Origin: Akkermansia muciniphila
GTDB lineage: Bacteria; Verrucomicrobiota; Verrucomicrobiia; Verrucomicrobiales; Akkermansiaceae
DNA length: 64,000 nucleotides
Assembly (NCBI GenBank): GCA_945901795.1
Contig: CAMDLP010000010.1
Coordinates: forward strand, 1-64,000
Direction of reading: 5' to 3'
Position 1 is the stretch's first letter, and the number at the start of each line of letters is the position of its first letter. The translations under genes and the position numbers were made by a program. This document shows positions 17,789 to 27,228 of this stretch, piece by piece. The notes beneath the pieces are model-generated. The model had not been told where the DNA came from and did not search any database. It worked only from the letters and a program-made list of their open reading frames with translations.

Positions 17789-18550
17789 TCATGCGCGGGC
17801 GGCCGGTTCGTGGAAGGTGCGCTCGATCAGCTCGGGAGTGAGGATTTCCGCCACCGGGCCGAATGCAAGTGGGCGGGTGGCGAGCACCAGCGCCTCGTCG
17901 AAAAGCCGCGGCACGGTGTTGAGATCGTGGTGCGAGGCGATGACCAGCCGCCCCTCGTGGGCGAGCTTGGCTAACAAATCGCCGAGCAGCTGCGAGGCGT
18001 TGCGGTCCAGGCCGGTGAACGGCTCGTCGAGCAGAAGCACGTGCGCCTCCTGCGCCAGCGCGCGGGCGAGGAAGGCTCGCTGCTGCTGCCCGCCGGAGAG
18101 CTCGCGGATCTGGCGGTTTTGCAAATCCAGCAGCGCCAGCGACTCCAGCGCGCGGTCCACGGCTGCGGTGTCGGCAGTAGAGAATTTTCGCCACCAGCCG
18201 GTCTGCGGGTAGCGGCCCATTTCCACCAGTCCGCGCACGGTGATGGGGAAGGACCAGTCCACTTCCTCGCGCTGCGGCAGATAGGCGAACTCGCGCGACC
18301 ATTTTTTCACCGCCGTGCCGCGCCAGCGGATCGTCCCGCTGTCACGCGGAACCAGCCCGGCGATGGCCTTGAGCAGCGTGCTCTTGCCCGCGCCGTTAGG
18401 CCCGATCAACGCCACGCGGTTGCCGCAGGAGGTCGCGAGCGAGACGTTCTCCAAGGCCAGCACCCGGCGGTAACAGACCGTCAGGTTTTCGATCACCAGC
18501 TCGTGATGATGCCCGTGGTGGGCGCAGCAATCGTGATGGGTTTCGCTCAT
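17789..18550 (-). CDS. metal ABC transporter ATP-binding protein with His/Cys-rich N-terminus
   Basis: MSETHHDCCAHHGHHHELVIENL; GPNGAGKSTLL; LSGGQQQRAFLARAL; LLLDEP. Confidence 0.92.
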   Translation of the reverse strand: MSETHHDCCAHHGHHHELVIENLTVCYRRVLALENVSLATSCGNRVALIGPNGAGKSTLLKAIAGLVPRDSGTIRWRGTAVKKWSREFAYLPQREEVDWSFPITVRGLVEMGRYPQTGWWRKFSTADTAAVDRALESLALLDLQNRQIRELSGGQQQRAFLARALAQEAHVLLLDEPFTGLDRNASQLLGDLLAKLAHEGRLVIASHHDLNTVPRLFDEALVLATRPLAFGPVAEILTPELIERTFHEPAARA

Positions 18551-18987
18551 TCGGCAGCGGGGAAGGGGAGTTCCAGAAAATCATCGATGTCGCCACCGGC
18601 GTCGAAAACGTGGGTGAAAGTGGCTTGTCCGGGAGCTTCCAGCGTGAGCTTCGCGAAACGATGCTCGCCTGGTGCGGCGGCGTTTTTCCAACGGACGACC
18701 AAGCCGACGTGCGGGTTCCGCGGGTCGAGCTCGAGCGTTCCGGAGATCGTGGCGGAATCCGCCGGTGGCCGGATGAGTTTTCCGGTGTCGATTTCCACCA
18801 CGGCGGCCGGGGCTGATAGCAGGAGGCGGAAAGGCACCTGCTTCCCGGGCAGCGCGGGTATTCCGGTCACTGCGGCGGGCGGCGGGACGACTGATTTGCG
18901 CGTGGCGGTCACCCGCGCCAAGCCCGCGCCCGCCGCCGCGAGGGCGAGGGCAAGGAGGATGAACCGGATGAGAGGCGAGCCGCGCAT
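18547..18987 (-). CDS. hypothetical membrane-anchored/exported protein, overlapping the ABC ATPase start
   Basis: MRGSPLIRFILLALALAAAGAG N-terminal TM; 4-bp overlap with the downstream gene. Confidence 0.6.
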   Translation of the reverse strand: MRGSPLIRFILLALALAAAGAGLARVTATRKSVVPPPAAVTGIPALPGKQVPFRLLLSAPAAVVEIDTGKLIRPPADSATISGTLELDPRNPHVGLVVRWKNAAAPGEHRFAKLTLEAPGQATFTHVFDAGGDIDDFLELPFPAAE

Positions 18988-19111
18988 GCCGCGAATTTGG
19001 TCTGGCAAGCTGCGAATTGCAAGAGACTTGCAGATGCTTGTGATGCTGGGCTTATAGGGCGGCGTCGGGTTTGGATCGGCGCTGGAAGTCCGGAGCCATC
19101 GCCGCGATGGC

Positions 19112-19408
19112 CTATTCCGTGGCTGGCACGACCGGTTGCTCCGGACTTTTCGTGCCATGATGGCCTGGCTTGCGTTTCTTCATGGGGGGAGCCTCCGTCC
19201 CGCCGGATGCCTGCGCGGAGCGCTTGATACGGCGCGCAGTTGCCGGGGGGAGTTCTACATAATCTGCGGCCTCGGACAGGGCCATCGCCTCCTCCGGCGT
19301 AGATGCATGACGAGAGGCTTCGCGCAGGAGAGGCCCGGCTGTGGCGTCGCCAAGGTTGATCATGCCATTTTTGGCAGCCTCACGAACCATCGGATCCGGG
19401 TTGAGCAA
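19112..19408 (-). CDS. HEAT-repeat-like fragment; open frame extends upstream to about 19580 with no clear start
   Basis: NPDPMVREAAKNGMINLGDATAGPLLREASRHASTPEEAMALSEAADYVELPP. Confidence 0.45.
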   Translation of the reverse strand: MLNPDPMVREAAKNGMINLGDATAGPLLREASRHASTPEEAMALSEAADYVELPPATARRIKRSAQASGGTEAPPMKKRKPGHHGTKSPEQPVVPATE

Positions 19409-19570
19409 ATAGGGCTCAATCAGAGGCAGGGCCTTGGCGTCGTAGGTGACCGAGGCATCTTCGATTTGACCGAGAATGGTCTCTTGGGTGGCAGGCGGCT
19501 CTATCAGGACTTCATTTTTTTCCGGCTCTGGGCGGGTTGTTGGAAGCGGACTCCTCGTCGGCGCGGCCGG

Positions 19571-20218
19571 CCTTATCGCTTTCTATTACTTCCACTGATC
19601 TTGAACCTCCCTGCCTTTGCAGGAGAGCCCACCCCCGCCCCGGCACCCAATCCCTGCCTCCTTAACTGGTTCGCAGGCGGTTCTGTCGGATACCTAACAA
19701 ATTTAGAGGAGCCGATGTATAACATCCATCTCGGTGCGACCAATAGTTGCTGGAAGTTTTCCGGCTGGGACGTCGCAATGTTCGGCGAGATCGGCTACGC
19801 CTCGACGGACGGATCGTTTTATGACCCGTATCTTACTTTTACCAATAACTTCTATGACATTGACGTCGATGTCGACATCATCCCGGTCACGTTCAACGTC
19901 AAGCTGGAACGCGCGCTTTCCAGCAACCTGAACGGCTATATCGGTGCCGGGATCGGCGGGGCTTACATCAGCTATGATGCCAGCTCGCAGGACCCGTTCG
20001 GCGACGATTCCGACAGCACTTGGGTCTTCACCGGACAGGTGTTTGCCGGTTTGAGTTACAAGGTAAACCCTGCCTTTGAAATCTACGGCGGTGCCCGCTG
20101 GATTTACTACGCCGATCCCAGCTTCGACGTTGACTTCGGCATCGACCCGCAGAACGTTGACTCGTTGGTGGAGGATAGCGATTTTCTCATCGAGCTTGGT
20201 GCCCGCTATCAATTCTGA
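19571..20218 (+). CDS. outer-membrane beta-barrel protein, no ATG found in frame near the signal-like segment
   Basis: RFLLLPLILNLPAFAGEPT...GGSVGYLTN...YIGAGIGGAYISYD...YEIYGGARWIYY-like strands...ELGARYQF C-terminal aromatic. Confidence 0.6.
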   Translation, partial: PYRFLLLPLILNLPAFAGEPTPAPAPNPCLLNWFAGGSVGYLTNLEEPMYNIHLGATNSCWKFSGWDVAMFGEIGYASTDGSFYDPYLTFTNNFYDIDVDVDIIPVTFNVKLERALSSNLNGYIGAGIGGAYISYDASSQDPFGDDSDSTWVFTGQVFAGLSYKVNPAFEIYGGARWIYYADPSFDVDFGIDPQNVDSLVEDSDFLIELGARYQF

Positions 20219-20249
20219 TAGAGTGATGCCGAGGTTTTCGGTTGTTAAG

Positions 20250-20278
20250 CCGTCCGGGGTAACCCGGGCGGTTTTTTT
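20250..20278 (+). terminator. Rho-independent terminator
   Basis: CCGTCCGGG-gtaa-CCCGGGCGG followed by TTTTTTT. Confidence 0.9.
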
Positions 20279-20346
20279 GCCCAAGGAAATGAATCGGGGT
20301 TTGGATTTGCGCTGGAAATCCCGGGCGGCCCGCGCATGGTCGGCGC

Positions 20347-21339
20347 ATGGGGATGACGCGCTTTCAAAAACTGGCCACCGGGGCCTTGGTTTCCGTGCTG
20401 GTCTTGATGTTCGTGGGCGCGATCGTGCGGGTGACCGGGGCGGGAATGGGCTGCCCGGACTGGCCGACCTGCTGGGGTTGCCTGATCCCGCCGACGAAGG
20501 TCGAGGATGTGGATTTCTCGAAACTGCCGGTCAAGCGGTTCCAACAGAAGGCGGAGCGGATGGGCCGCGATCCGGCGACGATCACGGAGGAAAGCCTGCG
20601 GCGGGAGTTCAATCCGCGGCATGTCTGGACGGAGTTCCTCAACCGGATGACGAGCCTGCCGGTGGGCTTCTTTTCGCTGGCCACGTTCATCGCCGCTTTC
20701 TGGCAGCGCGGGAAGCGGCCGCTGGTGTTCTGGATGGCGTTCACTTCGCTGATCGTCGTCCTCATCAATGCCTGGATGGGCGCGCGGGTGGTTTACAGCG
20801 GGCTGAGTCCGGGAGTGCTAACGACCCATCTCGCGCTGGCGATGGCCCTGCTCGGCACGCTGGCCTACTGCGCATGGCGGGGCACCGACACGCCGTGGCG
20901 CGTCCGGATGGAGGCCGCGCCGCTGGCGAAACTCCGCATGGCGGTGACTCTGTTGTTAGTCGTGATTGTCGCGGAGGGGATCACCGGCGCGCAAGTGCGG
21001 GAAATGACCGACGAGCTGGCGAAACTGCACGTCAACGCGCCGAGGTCCACTTGGACGGCGGAGCTTGAGAGCTCATGGAAATATCTGTTCCACCGGAGTT
21101 TTTCCTGGGTCGTGCTAGCCGGCACCGTGCTCGCCTTCGTGCTGGCCAAGCGCCACCGGATCGGCGGCACGGGCCGGGTCGAGCGGGTGGTTTTGGGGAT
21201 CGTGCTTGCGCAGATGGTCCTCGGCCTGGTGATGGCGCAGGTCCACATTTACTCGTGGGTGCAGGTGCTCCACGTCGGCCTCGCCGCGATCCTGCTGACC
21301 TTCGTCTGGCTGTGGCGCTTCGGGCTCTCGCGGGCGTGA
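20347..21339 (+). CDS. ctaA: heme A synthase (COX15/CtaA)
   Basis: GAIVRVTGAGMGCPDWPTCWG; 8-TM pattern. Confidence 0.92.
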   Translation: MGMTRFQKLATGALVSVLVLMFVGAIVRVTGAGMGCPDWPTCWGCLIPPTKVEDVDFSKLPVKRFQQKAERMGRDPATITEESLRREFNPRHVWTEFLNRMTSLPVGFFSLATFIAAFWQRGKRPLVFWMAFTSLIVVLINAWMGARVVYSGLSPGVLTTHLALAMALLGTLAYCAWRGTDTPWRVRMEAAPLAKLRMAVTLLLVVIVAEGITGAQVREMTDELAKLHVNAPRSTWTAELESSWKYLFHRSFSWVVLAGTVLAFVLAKRHRIGGTGRVERVVLGIVLAQMVLGLVMAQVHIYSWVQVLHVGLAAILLTFVWLWRFGLSRA

Positions 21340-21410
21340 CACATCATGGCTGGCGGAAGGATGGAATTATCCTCGTCGCGGGTCCGTTTTTTGATCTAAT
21401 TTTTCCCGTC

Positions 21411-22658
21411 ATGAAATCACCATTCCTGCTCCTTCTCCTCGCGGTTTCTGCTTCCGCCCAGATCGCCGCTCCTGCCCCTCCGACTCCGATGGGATTCGAG
21501 GCTCCTGCCGTCCTTTCCGCCGCCGCCCTGCTTGGCGCGGATGCAGCGGGTCCGTCCCACCGCGTGCGCGAGCGGGTCCCTACCGACGGCTACATGGCGC
21601 ATTTCACCATCGACTCGGATTACGGCGAGATCGAGTGCATCGGACTCGGCCAGGCCAAGGCCCGGATTCACGAGCTCGGGGCCATTCGCAAATTGGTGGA
21701 TGTGAGCAAGAGCGACCTGTTCGCGGAAGGCTTGAAGCGCTCGCTCGAACAGCCTGTCGATGCGGTGAAAAACATCGTCAAGGATCCGGTCGGCTCCGTC
21801 GCCGCAGTGCCGAAAACGGTGGGTCACTTTTTCAAAAAGGTCGGCCGCTCGGTGATCAACGCCGCCTCTAACGCCAAAGAGCGTTCTGAAACCGGCGAGA
21901 AAGCCAATACCGGCGCGGATGTCACCCGCACGACGAAAGGCGTGATCGGATTTGACTCCGCGAAGCTGGAATGCGCCAAGCAACTCGGCGTCGATCCTTA
22001 CACCGACAACGCGCGTCTCCAGAGCGAGATCGAGAAAGTGTCTTGGGCCTTCTTCGCGGGCGGCCTGCCTTTGCGGGTCGGCGCGGCGGTCGCTTCCGGC
22101 GGCGCGTCGATGGCTCTAACCGCGACCAAGGTGGTCGGCTTGCCGGAGGATATTTACGCACTCACTCCGTCCGAGTTGGCGTTGAGAAACCAGCAGGCGA
22201 TGGAGTCGATGGGCGTTCCTGAAAAAGTTAGTCGGCGTTTCGCATCGAACGAAGCGCTCTCGATCACCTTGCGCCGCTCGATCATCCGTTCGCTGCAAGC
22301 GCTCGGTGAGGTGAAGAACCGTGCGGCGGTCATCGAGGTCGCTTCGAATTGCGAGGAGCGCAGGCAGGTGGAGCTGCTCGACCAAGCGCTCATCCTTCTC
22401 GCCCGGCATCAGCAAGCCGGGAAATCGGCCTATTCCGCGATGGAGGTCGTCGGTCGTCTGCCTTGCGCGGTTGACGCAGCTGGCGTGCTCCAAGTCGCCG
22501 CGCCCGTGGACTACCTGAGCTGGACGCCCGAGGTCGCGGAGTTCATTCACCGCGACGATCTCGTCGGCCGCAAACCTTTGCTGCTGCTAGGCGGCGGGGC
22601 GAGCGAGCGCACCCGCGCCGAGGTGGGCGCTCTCGGCTGGACCGTGGCCACGCCGTGA
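21411..22658 (+). CDS. secreted hypothetical protein of about 415 aa
   Basis: MKSPFLLLLLAVSASAQ signal peptide; no recognised catalytic motif. Confidence 0.75.
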   Translation: MKSPFLLLLLAVSASAQIAAPAPPTPMGFEAPAVLSAAALLGADAAGPSHRVRERVPTDGYMAHFTIDSDYGEIECIGLGQAKARIHELGAIRKLVDVSKSDLFAEGLKRSLEQPVDAVKNIVKDPVGSVAAVPKTVGHFFKKVGRSVINAASNAKERSETGEKANTGADVTRTTKGVIGFDSAKLECAKQLGVDPYTDNARLQSEIEKVSWAFFAGGLPLRVGAAVASGGASMALTATKVVGLPEDIYALTPSELALRNQQAMESMGVPEKVSRRFASNEALSITLRRSIIRSLQALGEVKNRAAVIEVASNCEERRQVELLDQALILLARHQQAGKSAYSAMEVVGRLPCAVDAAGVLQVAAPVDYLSWTPEVAEFIHRDDLVGRKPLLLLGGGASERTRAEVGALGWTVATP

Positions 22659-22673
22659 GCGCGGAAATCCGGC

Positions 22674-23594
22674 TCAGTTTTTCACATCGACCTCGTAGTC
22701 GCCCAGCGCCCACTGGGTTCCTGCTAGATAGTGGCGAAGCACTTTGGGATGCCAGAAGATCTCGTGGTTGTGGCCGAGCGAGCAATAGAAAACGCGGCCT
22801 TTTTCCCAAGGACGCGCCCATGCCACGCCGAAGTCGTTGTCCGTCCGCTTGATGCCGTTGACCTTCATGTCGGATTTTTCGGTGTCCAGACGCAGCAGCA
22901 TGTGGACGGCCTTGGAATCATAGGGTTCCTTGAGTTGATAGATTTCCTCGGGGAACTCGACGTTCTCGCCGTTGAACATTGCGACGAGCGGATGCTTTTC
23001 CTGGCCGGGCTCGACCTTGATGCTGACCATCGTCTTGGCACCCCACGGGTGGCCATCGAAGCAGCCGTTGATCATTTTGGTGTATTCGGGCCAGTCGTGA
23101 AAGGTGTCGGTCGCGGCGTGGATGCCGATGAATCCGCCGCCGGATTTCACGAAATTCATGAGGTTCGCCATGAGCCGAAGTTCGCGCTCGGTGGCGGTTT
23201 TTTTGTCTTCCTCGGACATCGCCTTGAACTCGGCGGCTTTGGGCGAAAAGACGTTTTGCGTCGTGCTGAGGAAGCAGACCGCGTCGAATTTTTTGAGGGC
23301 GTCGGCCTCGAAATTTGCCAGATCGTCGCTGATGACTGTCTCGAAAGCTCCGGATTTTTTGCCCATTTCGGTGAAGGCGATCTTGCCGGTGGCGATCGAC
23401 GCGTGGCGGAAGCCGTTGGTTTTCGAGAAGACGAGCAGCGTGCGGGCTTTCTTGGGCTTCGCGTAGGCTTTCTCGGGAAGGGCGGCGGAGATTTTTTCAA
23501 GGGCGCCGGGAGGGGCTTGCTCGCCTGCCGGATTCTGCGCCACGACGAAAAGCGCCAGCGCGCCGACCAAAATGGATGGAATGATTGCCTTCAT
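22674..23594 (-). CDS. ThuA domain-containing protein
   Basis: LVFSKTNGFRHASI...GGGFIGIHAATDTF...WYxMI-like...VFYCSLGHNHEIFWHPKVLRHYLAGTQWALG. Confidence 0.92.
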   Translation of the reverse strand: MKAIIPSILVGALALFVVAQNPAGEQAPPGALEKISAALPEKAYAKPKKARTLLVFSKTNGFRHASIATGKIAFTEMGKKSGAFETVISDDLANFEADALKKFDAVCFLSTTQNVFSPKAAEFKAMSEEDKKTATERELRLMANLMNFVKSGGGFIGIHAATDTFHDWPEYTKMINGCFDGHPWGAKTMVSIKVEPGQEKHPLVAMFNGENVEFPEEIYQLKEPYDSKAVHMLLRLDTEKSDMKVNGIKRTDNDFGVAWARPWEKGRVFYCSLGHNHEIFWHPKVLRHYLAGTQWALGDYEVDVKN

Positions 23595-23724
23595 GATTTC
23601 AAGAGGAGTTCCTACGAAATCCGTTCACCGGGCAATCCCGAAATTTCTGCCAAATGACAATTCCGTGCCGTTAGGAGCGATTCAGGGTTGAGTCTGCCGT
23701 CGGATTCCGCGAAAACCTTCGCGG

Positions 23725-24975
23725 ATGAGAATTTTGGTAGTAGGCAAAGGCGGGCGCGAACACGCGCTGGTAAGGGCTCTGGCGGAATCGCCGGGCAGTC
23801 CCGAGTTGTTCTGTTTTCCCGGCAGCGACGCGATTTTCGAGCTGGCCAAGCCGGTCGAGGCCGACGGGCTGGAATCGCTGGTCGCGTGGATGAAATCCAA
23901 CGCCATCGACCTCTGCGTCGCCGGCGAGGAAAGCTATCTCGTCAAAGGCGAGGGACTGGCGAATCTCTGCGGGAAAAACGGAATTCCCTGCTGGGGCCCG
24001 CCAAAGGAATCCGCGCAACTCGAAGCCAGCAAGGAGTTCGCGAAGGAATTCCTAGTTAGGAATTCGATTCCCACCGCGCGGGCCACTGCCACCGACACGT
24101 TGGCGGAAGCCGTCGCCGCGATCGCCGGGGAATACCCGACCGTGCTGAAATTCGACGGCCTCGCCGCAGGAAAAGGCGTCGCGGTCTGCCCGGACGAGGC
24201 CTCCGCGATGAGCTTTCTCGACGAGGTTTTCAGCCAGCGCCGTTTCGGCCCCGGCCGCGTGCTGGTCGAGCAATGCCTGACCGGTCCCGAGGTCTCGGTT
24301 TTCGCCGCGATCATCGACGACCAATATCTGATTTTCACCCCGGCCCGCGATTACAAGCGAGCCTTGGACGGCGACCTCGGCCCGAACACCGGCGGCATGG
24401 GAGCCGTCGCCAGCCGGCAGCTCGTTTCGCAGGAAATCCTCGCGCAGATCGAACAGGAAATCGTCCGCCCGACGGTGGACGGACTGCGACGCGAAAATCT
24501 GCCTTACCGCGGATTCCTTTATTTCGGCATCATGCTCACGCCAACCGGGCCGCAGGTGATAGAATACAACTGCCGCTTCGGCGACCCCGAATGCCAGGCG
24601 GTGATGCCGCTGGTGCGGGGCGATCTCGCCGCATTCTGCCTCGCCGGTGCCAATGGCGAACTCCGCGCCGATCTCATCCGTTTCGGCACCGGCTGGAGCG
24701 TTTGCGTCATCCTCGCCTCCGCCGGCTATCCGGAAAATTCGCGCAACGGCGACGCCATTTCCGGTCTGGAGAAAATCACCGCCTCCCGCGTCTATCATTC
24801 CGGAACCCAGCGCACCGCCGACGGAAATTGGGAAACCCACGGTGGCCGCGTGCTTGCCGTCGTCGCCGGTGGCAGCACCCGCGAGCAAGCCGTCACCCAG
24901 GCCCACGCCGCCGCCGACCTCGTCGAATTCGATGGCTTGCAACGCCGCCGCGACATCGGCATCCTCAATTTTTGA
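23725..24975 (+). CDS. purD: phosphoribosylamine-glycine ligase
   Basis: MRILVVGKGGREHALVRAL...KFDGLAAGKGVAV...NTGGMGAVAS...EYNCRFGDPECQ. Confidence 0.96.
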   Translation: MRILVVGKGGREHALVRALAESPGSPELFCFPGSDAIFELAKPVEADGLESLVAWMKSNAIDLCVAGEESYLVKGEGLANLCGKNGIPCWGPPKESAQLEASKEFAKEFLVRNSIPTARATATDTLAEAVAAIAGEYPTVLKFDGLAAGKGVAVCPDEASAMSFLDEVFSQRRFGPGRVLVEQCLTGPEVSVFAAIIDDQYLIFTPARDYKRALDGDLGPNTGGMGAVASRQLVSQEILAQIEQEIVRPTVDGLRRENLPYRGFLYFGIMLTPTGPQVIEYNCRFGDPECQAVMPLVRGDLAAFCLAGANGELRADLIRFGTGWSVCVILASAGYPENSRNGDAISGLEKITASRVYHSGTQRTADGNWETHGGRVLAVVAGGSTREQAVTQAHAAADLVEFDGLQRRRDIGILNF

Positions 24976-24979
24976 TCCC

Positions 24980-25513
24980 ATGGAACACACCCTCACCGCA
25001 GAAGACATCGCCGCCGGCGTGGAACGCCTCGCCCGGGCGATCCGCGAGAAAAACAGCGGCCATCCCATCGCGCTCGTCGGCATCCGCAGCCGCGGCGATG
25101 AAGTGGCGGAGCGGGTTTTGACGCTGCTTTCCGAGGAGGATGGCTGGGAACTCTCGTTCGGCGTGCTCGATATTTCGCTCTATCGCGACGACTTCGAGCA
25201 CCTCCGCGAAAACCCCTCCATCCAGGAAAGCGACATTCCCTTCACCGTGGACGGCGCGCACATCATCCTCGTGGACGACGTGCTTTTCACCGGCCGTACC
25301 ATCCGCGCCGCGCTCGACGCCCTTTCCGATTACGGCCGCCCGGCCAAGGTCGAGCTCGCCGTGCTCATCGACCGCGGCCACCGCGAAATGCCGATCCAGC
25401 CGGACTATGTCGGGATCACTCTCGACACCCGCCGCCTCGATCATGTATTGGTTTCCCTAGAAGGGACAGACGGCGTGGATCGGATCCAAATCGTTGAAAA
25501 GGAAAAACCATGA
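24980..25513 (+). CDS. pyrR: PyrR bifunctional regulator/uracil phosphoribosyltransferase
   Basis: ALVGIRSRGDEVAERV...HIILVDDVLFTGRTIRAALDAL. Confidence 0.94.
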   Translation: MEHTLTAEDIAAGVERLARAIREKNSGHPIALVGIRSRGDEVAERVLTLLSEEDGWELSFGVLDISLYRDDFEHLRENPSIQESDIPFTVDGAHIILVDDVLFTGRTIRAALDALSDYGRPAKVELAVLIDRGHREMPIQPDYVGITLDTRRLDHVLVSLEGTDGVDRIQIVEKEKP

Positions 25514-26151
25514 GTCTCCTGCCACAACACAAAAAATCCGCCGGGGAAATCGCGAAACTCCGCGAGTCCTTGGGCGTTCACGACCCGTTGTCTGCTGCGG
25601 AAACGCCGCCGGACCCCGCCGAGAAATCCCACTCGCCCAAACCGGTGCACTCCCTCAAGCACTCCGAGCGGACGCCGGTTCTCGCCGTCGAAGCGGATTC
25701 ACCGGAGCCGGCCATCATCCACGAGCCCCGCGAACCCAAGCAAGTCCGCTCGCTCCGCAAATCCGAGCAAATCCCGCTCTCGCCGGTTCATCTGCCAGCG
25801 CCGGACTCCACGCTGCCGACCCACCGTCACAGCGAGGAGGAAATCCAAAAGATCCGTCGCCAAGAGCCGCTTGGCGCGCCCGCATCCCACCTGCTCTCAC
25901 ATAAAGCCCACCCGGTCATCGTCATCCCCGGCTACCTTTTCGCCATCGCCTCGGCCGTTGGTTACCATTTCTACGATCTTCAAATCCCCGTCACCGGCCC
26001 ATGCGTGGCGGTCGCGTTGCTCTTCGCCGGCTTCATCTACTTCAAGAAGCCGCTCTCGCTTCATCACGCCGCCTTCATCGCCGTAATGTCCCTGTTCGTC
26101 ATCGTTTTCGGCGCGCTCTACTACTTTCCCCAACTCCGGCATGGCACGTAA
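25510..26151 (+). CDS. hypothetical protein: Pro/Ser-rich N-terminal half, C-terminal TM helices
   Basis: 4-bp overlap with pyrR stop and 11-bp overlap with pyrB start; HSLKHSERTPVL / RSLRKSEQIPLS internal repeat. Confidence 0.75.
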   Translation: MSLLPQHKKSAGEIAKLRESLGVHDPLSAAETPPDPAEKSHSPKPVHSLKHSERTPVLAVEADSPEPAIIHEPREPKQVRSLRKSEQIPLSPVHLPAPDSTLPTHRHSEEEIQKIRRQEPLGAPASHLLSHKAHPVIVIPGYLFAIASAVGYHFYDLQIPVTGPCVAVALLFAGFIYFKKPLSLHHAAFIAVMSLFVIVFGALYYFPQLRHGT

Positions 26152-27064
26152 AGACCTACTCGACATCGCAGCACTCGACCGCGAGGAAATCGAACACCTC
26201 CTCGATCAATCCATCCCTTTCAAAGAACTCTTCACCCGCTCGGTGAAAAAAGTTCCCGCCCTCAAAGGCAAGTCCGTGCTGATGCTCTTCTACGAGCCCA
26301 GCACCCGCACCCACTCCTCCTTCGAGGTTGCCGCCAAGCGCCTCTCCGCCGACGTCACCAACTTCGATGTCGGCCACTCCTCCATTACCAAGGGCGAGTC
26401 CGTCCGGGAAACCGTCGAGACGCTCCAGGCGATGCGCACCGACTACATCATCGTCCGCCACGGCCGCTCCGGCCTGCCCGGCATGATCGCCAAGCACACC
26501 AAAGCCTCGGTCATCAACGCCGGCGACGGTGCTCACGCTCATCCCACCCAGGCCCTGCTAGACGCCTTCACCATCAAGGAGAAATTCCCTGATTCATCAG
26601 GGAGAAAAGTCCTCATCATCGGCGACATCCTCCACTCCCGCGTCGCCCGCTCCACCAGCACCATTCTGAAAAAACTCGGTGTCGATGTCGCCTACCTCGG
26701 CCCCGGCTCACTCGTCCCGCGCACCGGCCCCGAGAACATCCGCCGCTTCACCGACTACAAGGAAGCCATGGCCTGGAGCCCCGACGTCGTCTATCTGCTG
26801 CGCGTCCAGATGGAACGCCAAGACGTCCAGTATTTCCCCAGCCTGCGAGAATATCACAAACTCTATGGCATCAGCGACGCCCGCCTCGACGAGATCCGCA
26901 AGCGCGGCCTCTACCTCATGCACCCCGGCCCCGTGAACCGCGGCGTCGAACTCTGCGACGCCGTCATGGACTACGAGCGCTCCCTCATCAACGACCAGGT
27001 GGAAAACGGTATCGCCGTCAGAATGGCCGTGCTCTACTGGCTCAAGCCGGGAGGCGAATCATGA
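26141..27064 (+). CDS. pyrB: aspartate carbamoyltransferase catalytic subunit
   Basis: MLFYEPSTRTHSSFEVAAKRL...GDGAHAHPTQALLDAFTI...HPGPVNRGVE. Confidence 0.96.
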   Translation: MARKDLLDIAALDREEIEHLLDQSIPFKELFTRSVKKVPALKGKSVLMLFYEPSTRTHSSFEVAAKRLSADVTNFDVGHSSITKGESVRETVETLQAMRTDYIIVRHGRSGLPGMIAKHTKASVINAGDGAHAHPTQALLDAFTIKEKFPDSSGRKVLIIGDILHSRVARSTSTILKKLGVDVAYLGPGSLVPRTGPENIRRFTDYKEAMAWSPDVVYLLRVQMERQDVQYFPSLREYHKLYGISDARLDEIRKRGLYLMHPGPVNRGVELCDAVMDYERSLINDQVENGIAVRMAVLYWLKPGGES

Positions 27065-27228
27065 ACATCACCTTCAACGAACGCATCGCTCAGAAGCAGG
27101 CCGCCCGCGAAATGCGTGCCCGCCTAACTTGGGAGGAAAAAGTAAGTCTCATCGAGCGGATGAAAAAACAACTCACCACATGGAAAAGACCCTCGAAGTC
27201 CTCAACCGCCTCGAAGCCGCTGGCTTGA
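27061..27228 (+). CDS. small helical protein (55 aa), putative partner of the downstream nucleotidyltransferase
   Basis: MNITFNERIAQKQAAREMRARLTWEEKVSLIERMKKQ...; ATGA overlap with the pyrB stop; overlaps the start of the next gene. Confidence 0.6.
   Translation: MNITFNERIAQKQAAREMRARLTWEEKVSLIERMKKQLTTWKRPSKSSTASKPLA

Noticed and set aside
24273-25121. 282-aa Arg/Pro-rich ORF over purD/pyrR
   Set aside because: Off-frame reading of purD; low-complexity RRPRR composition.
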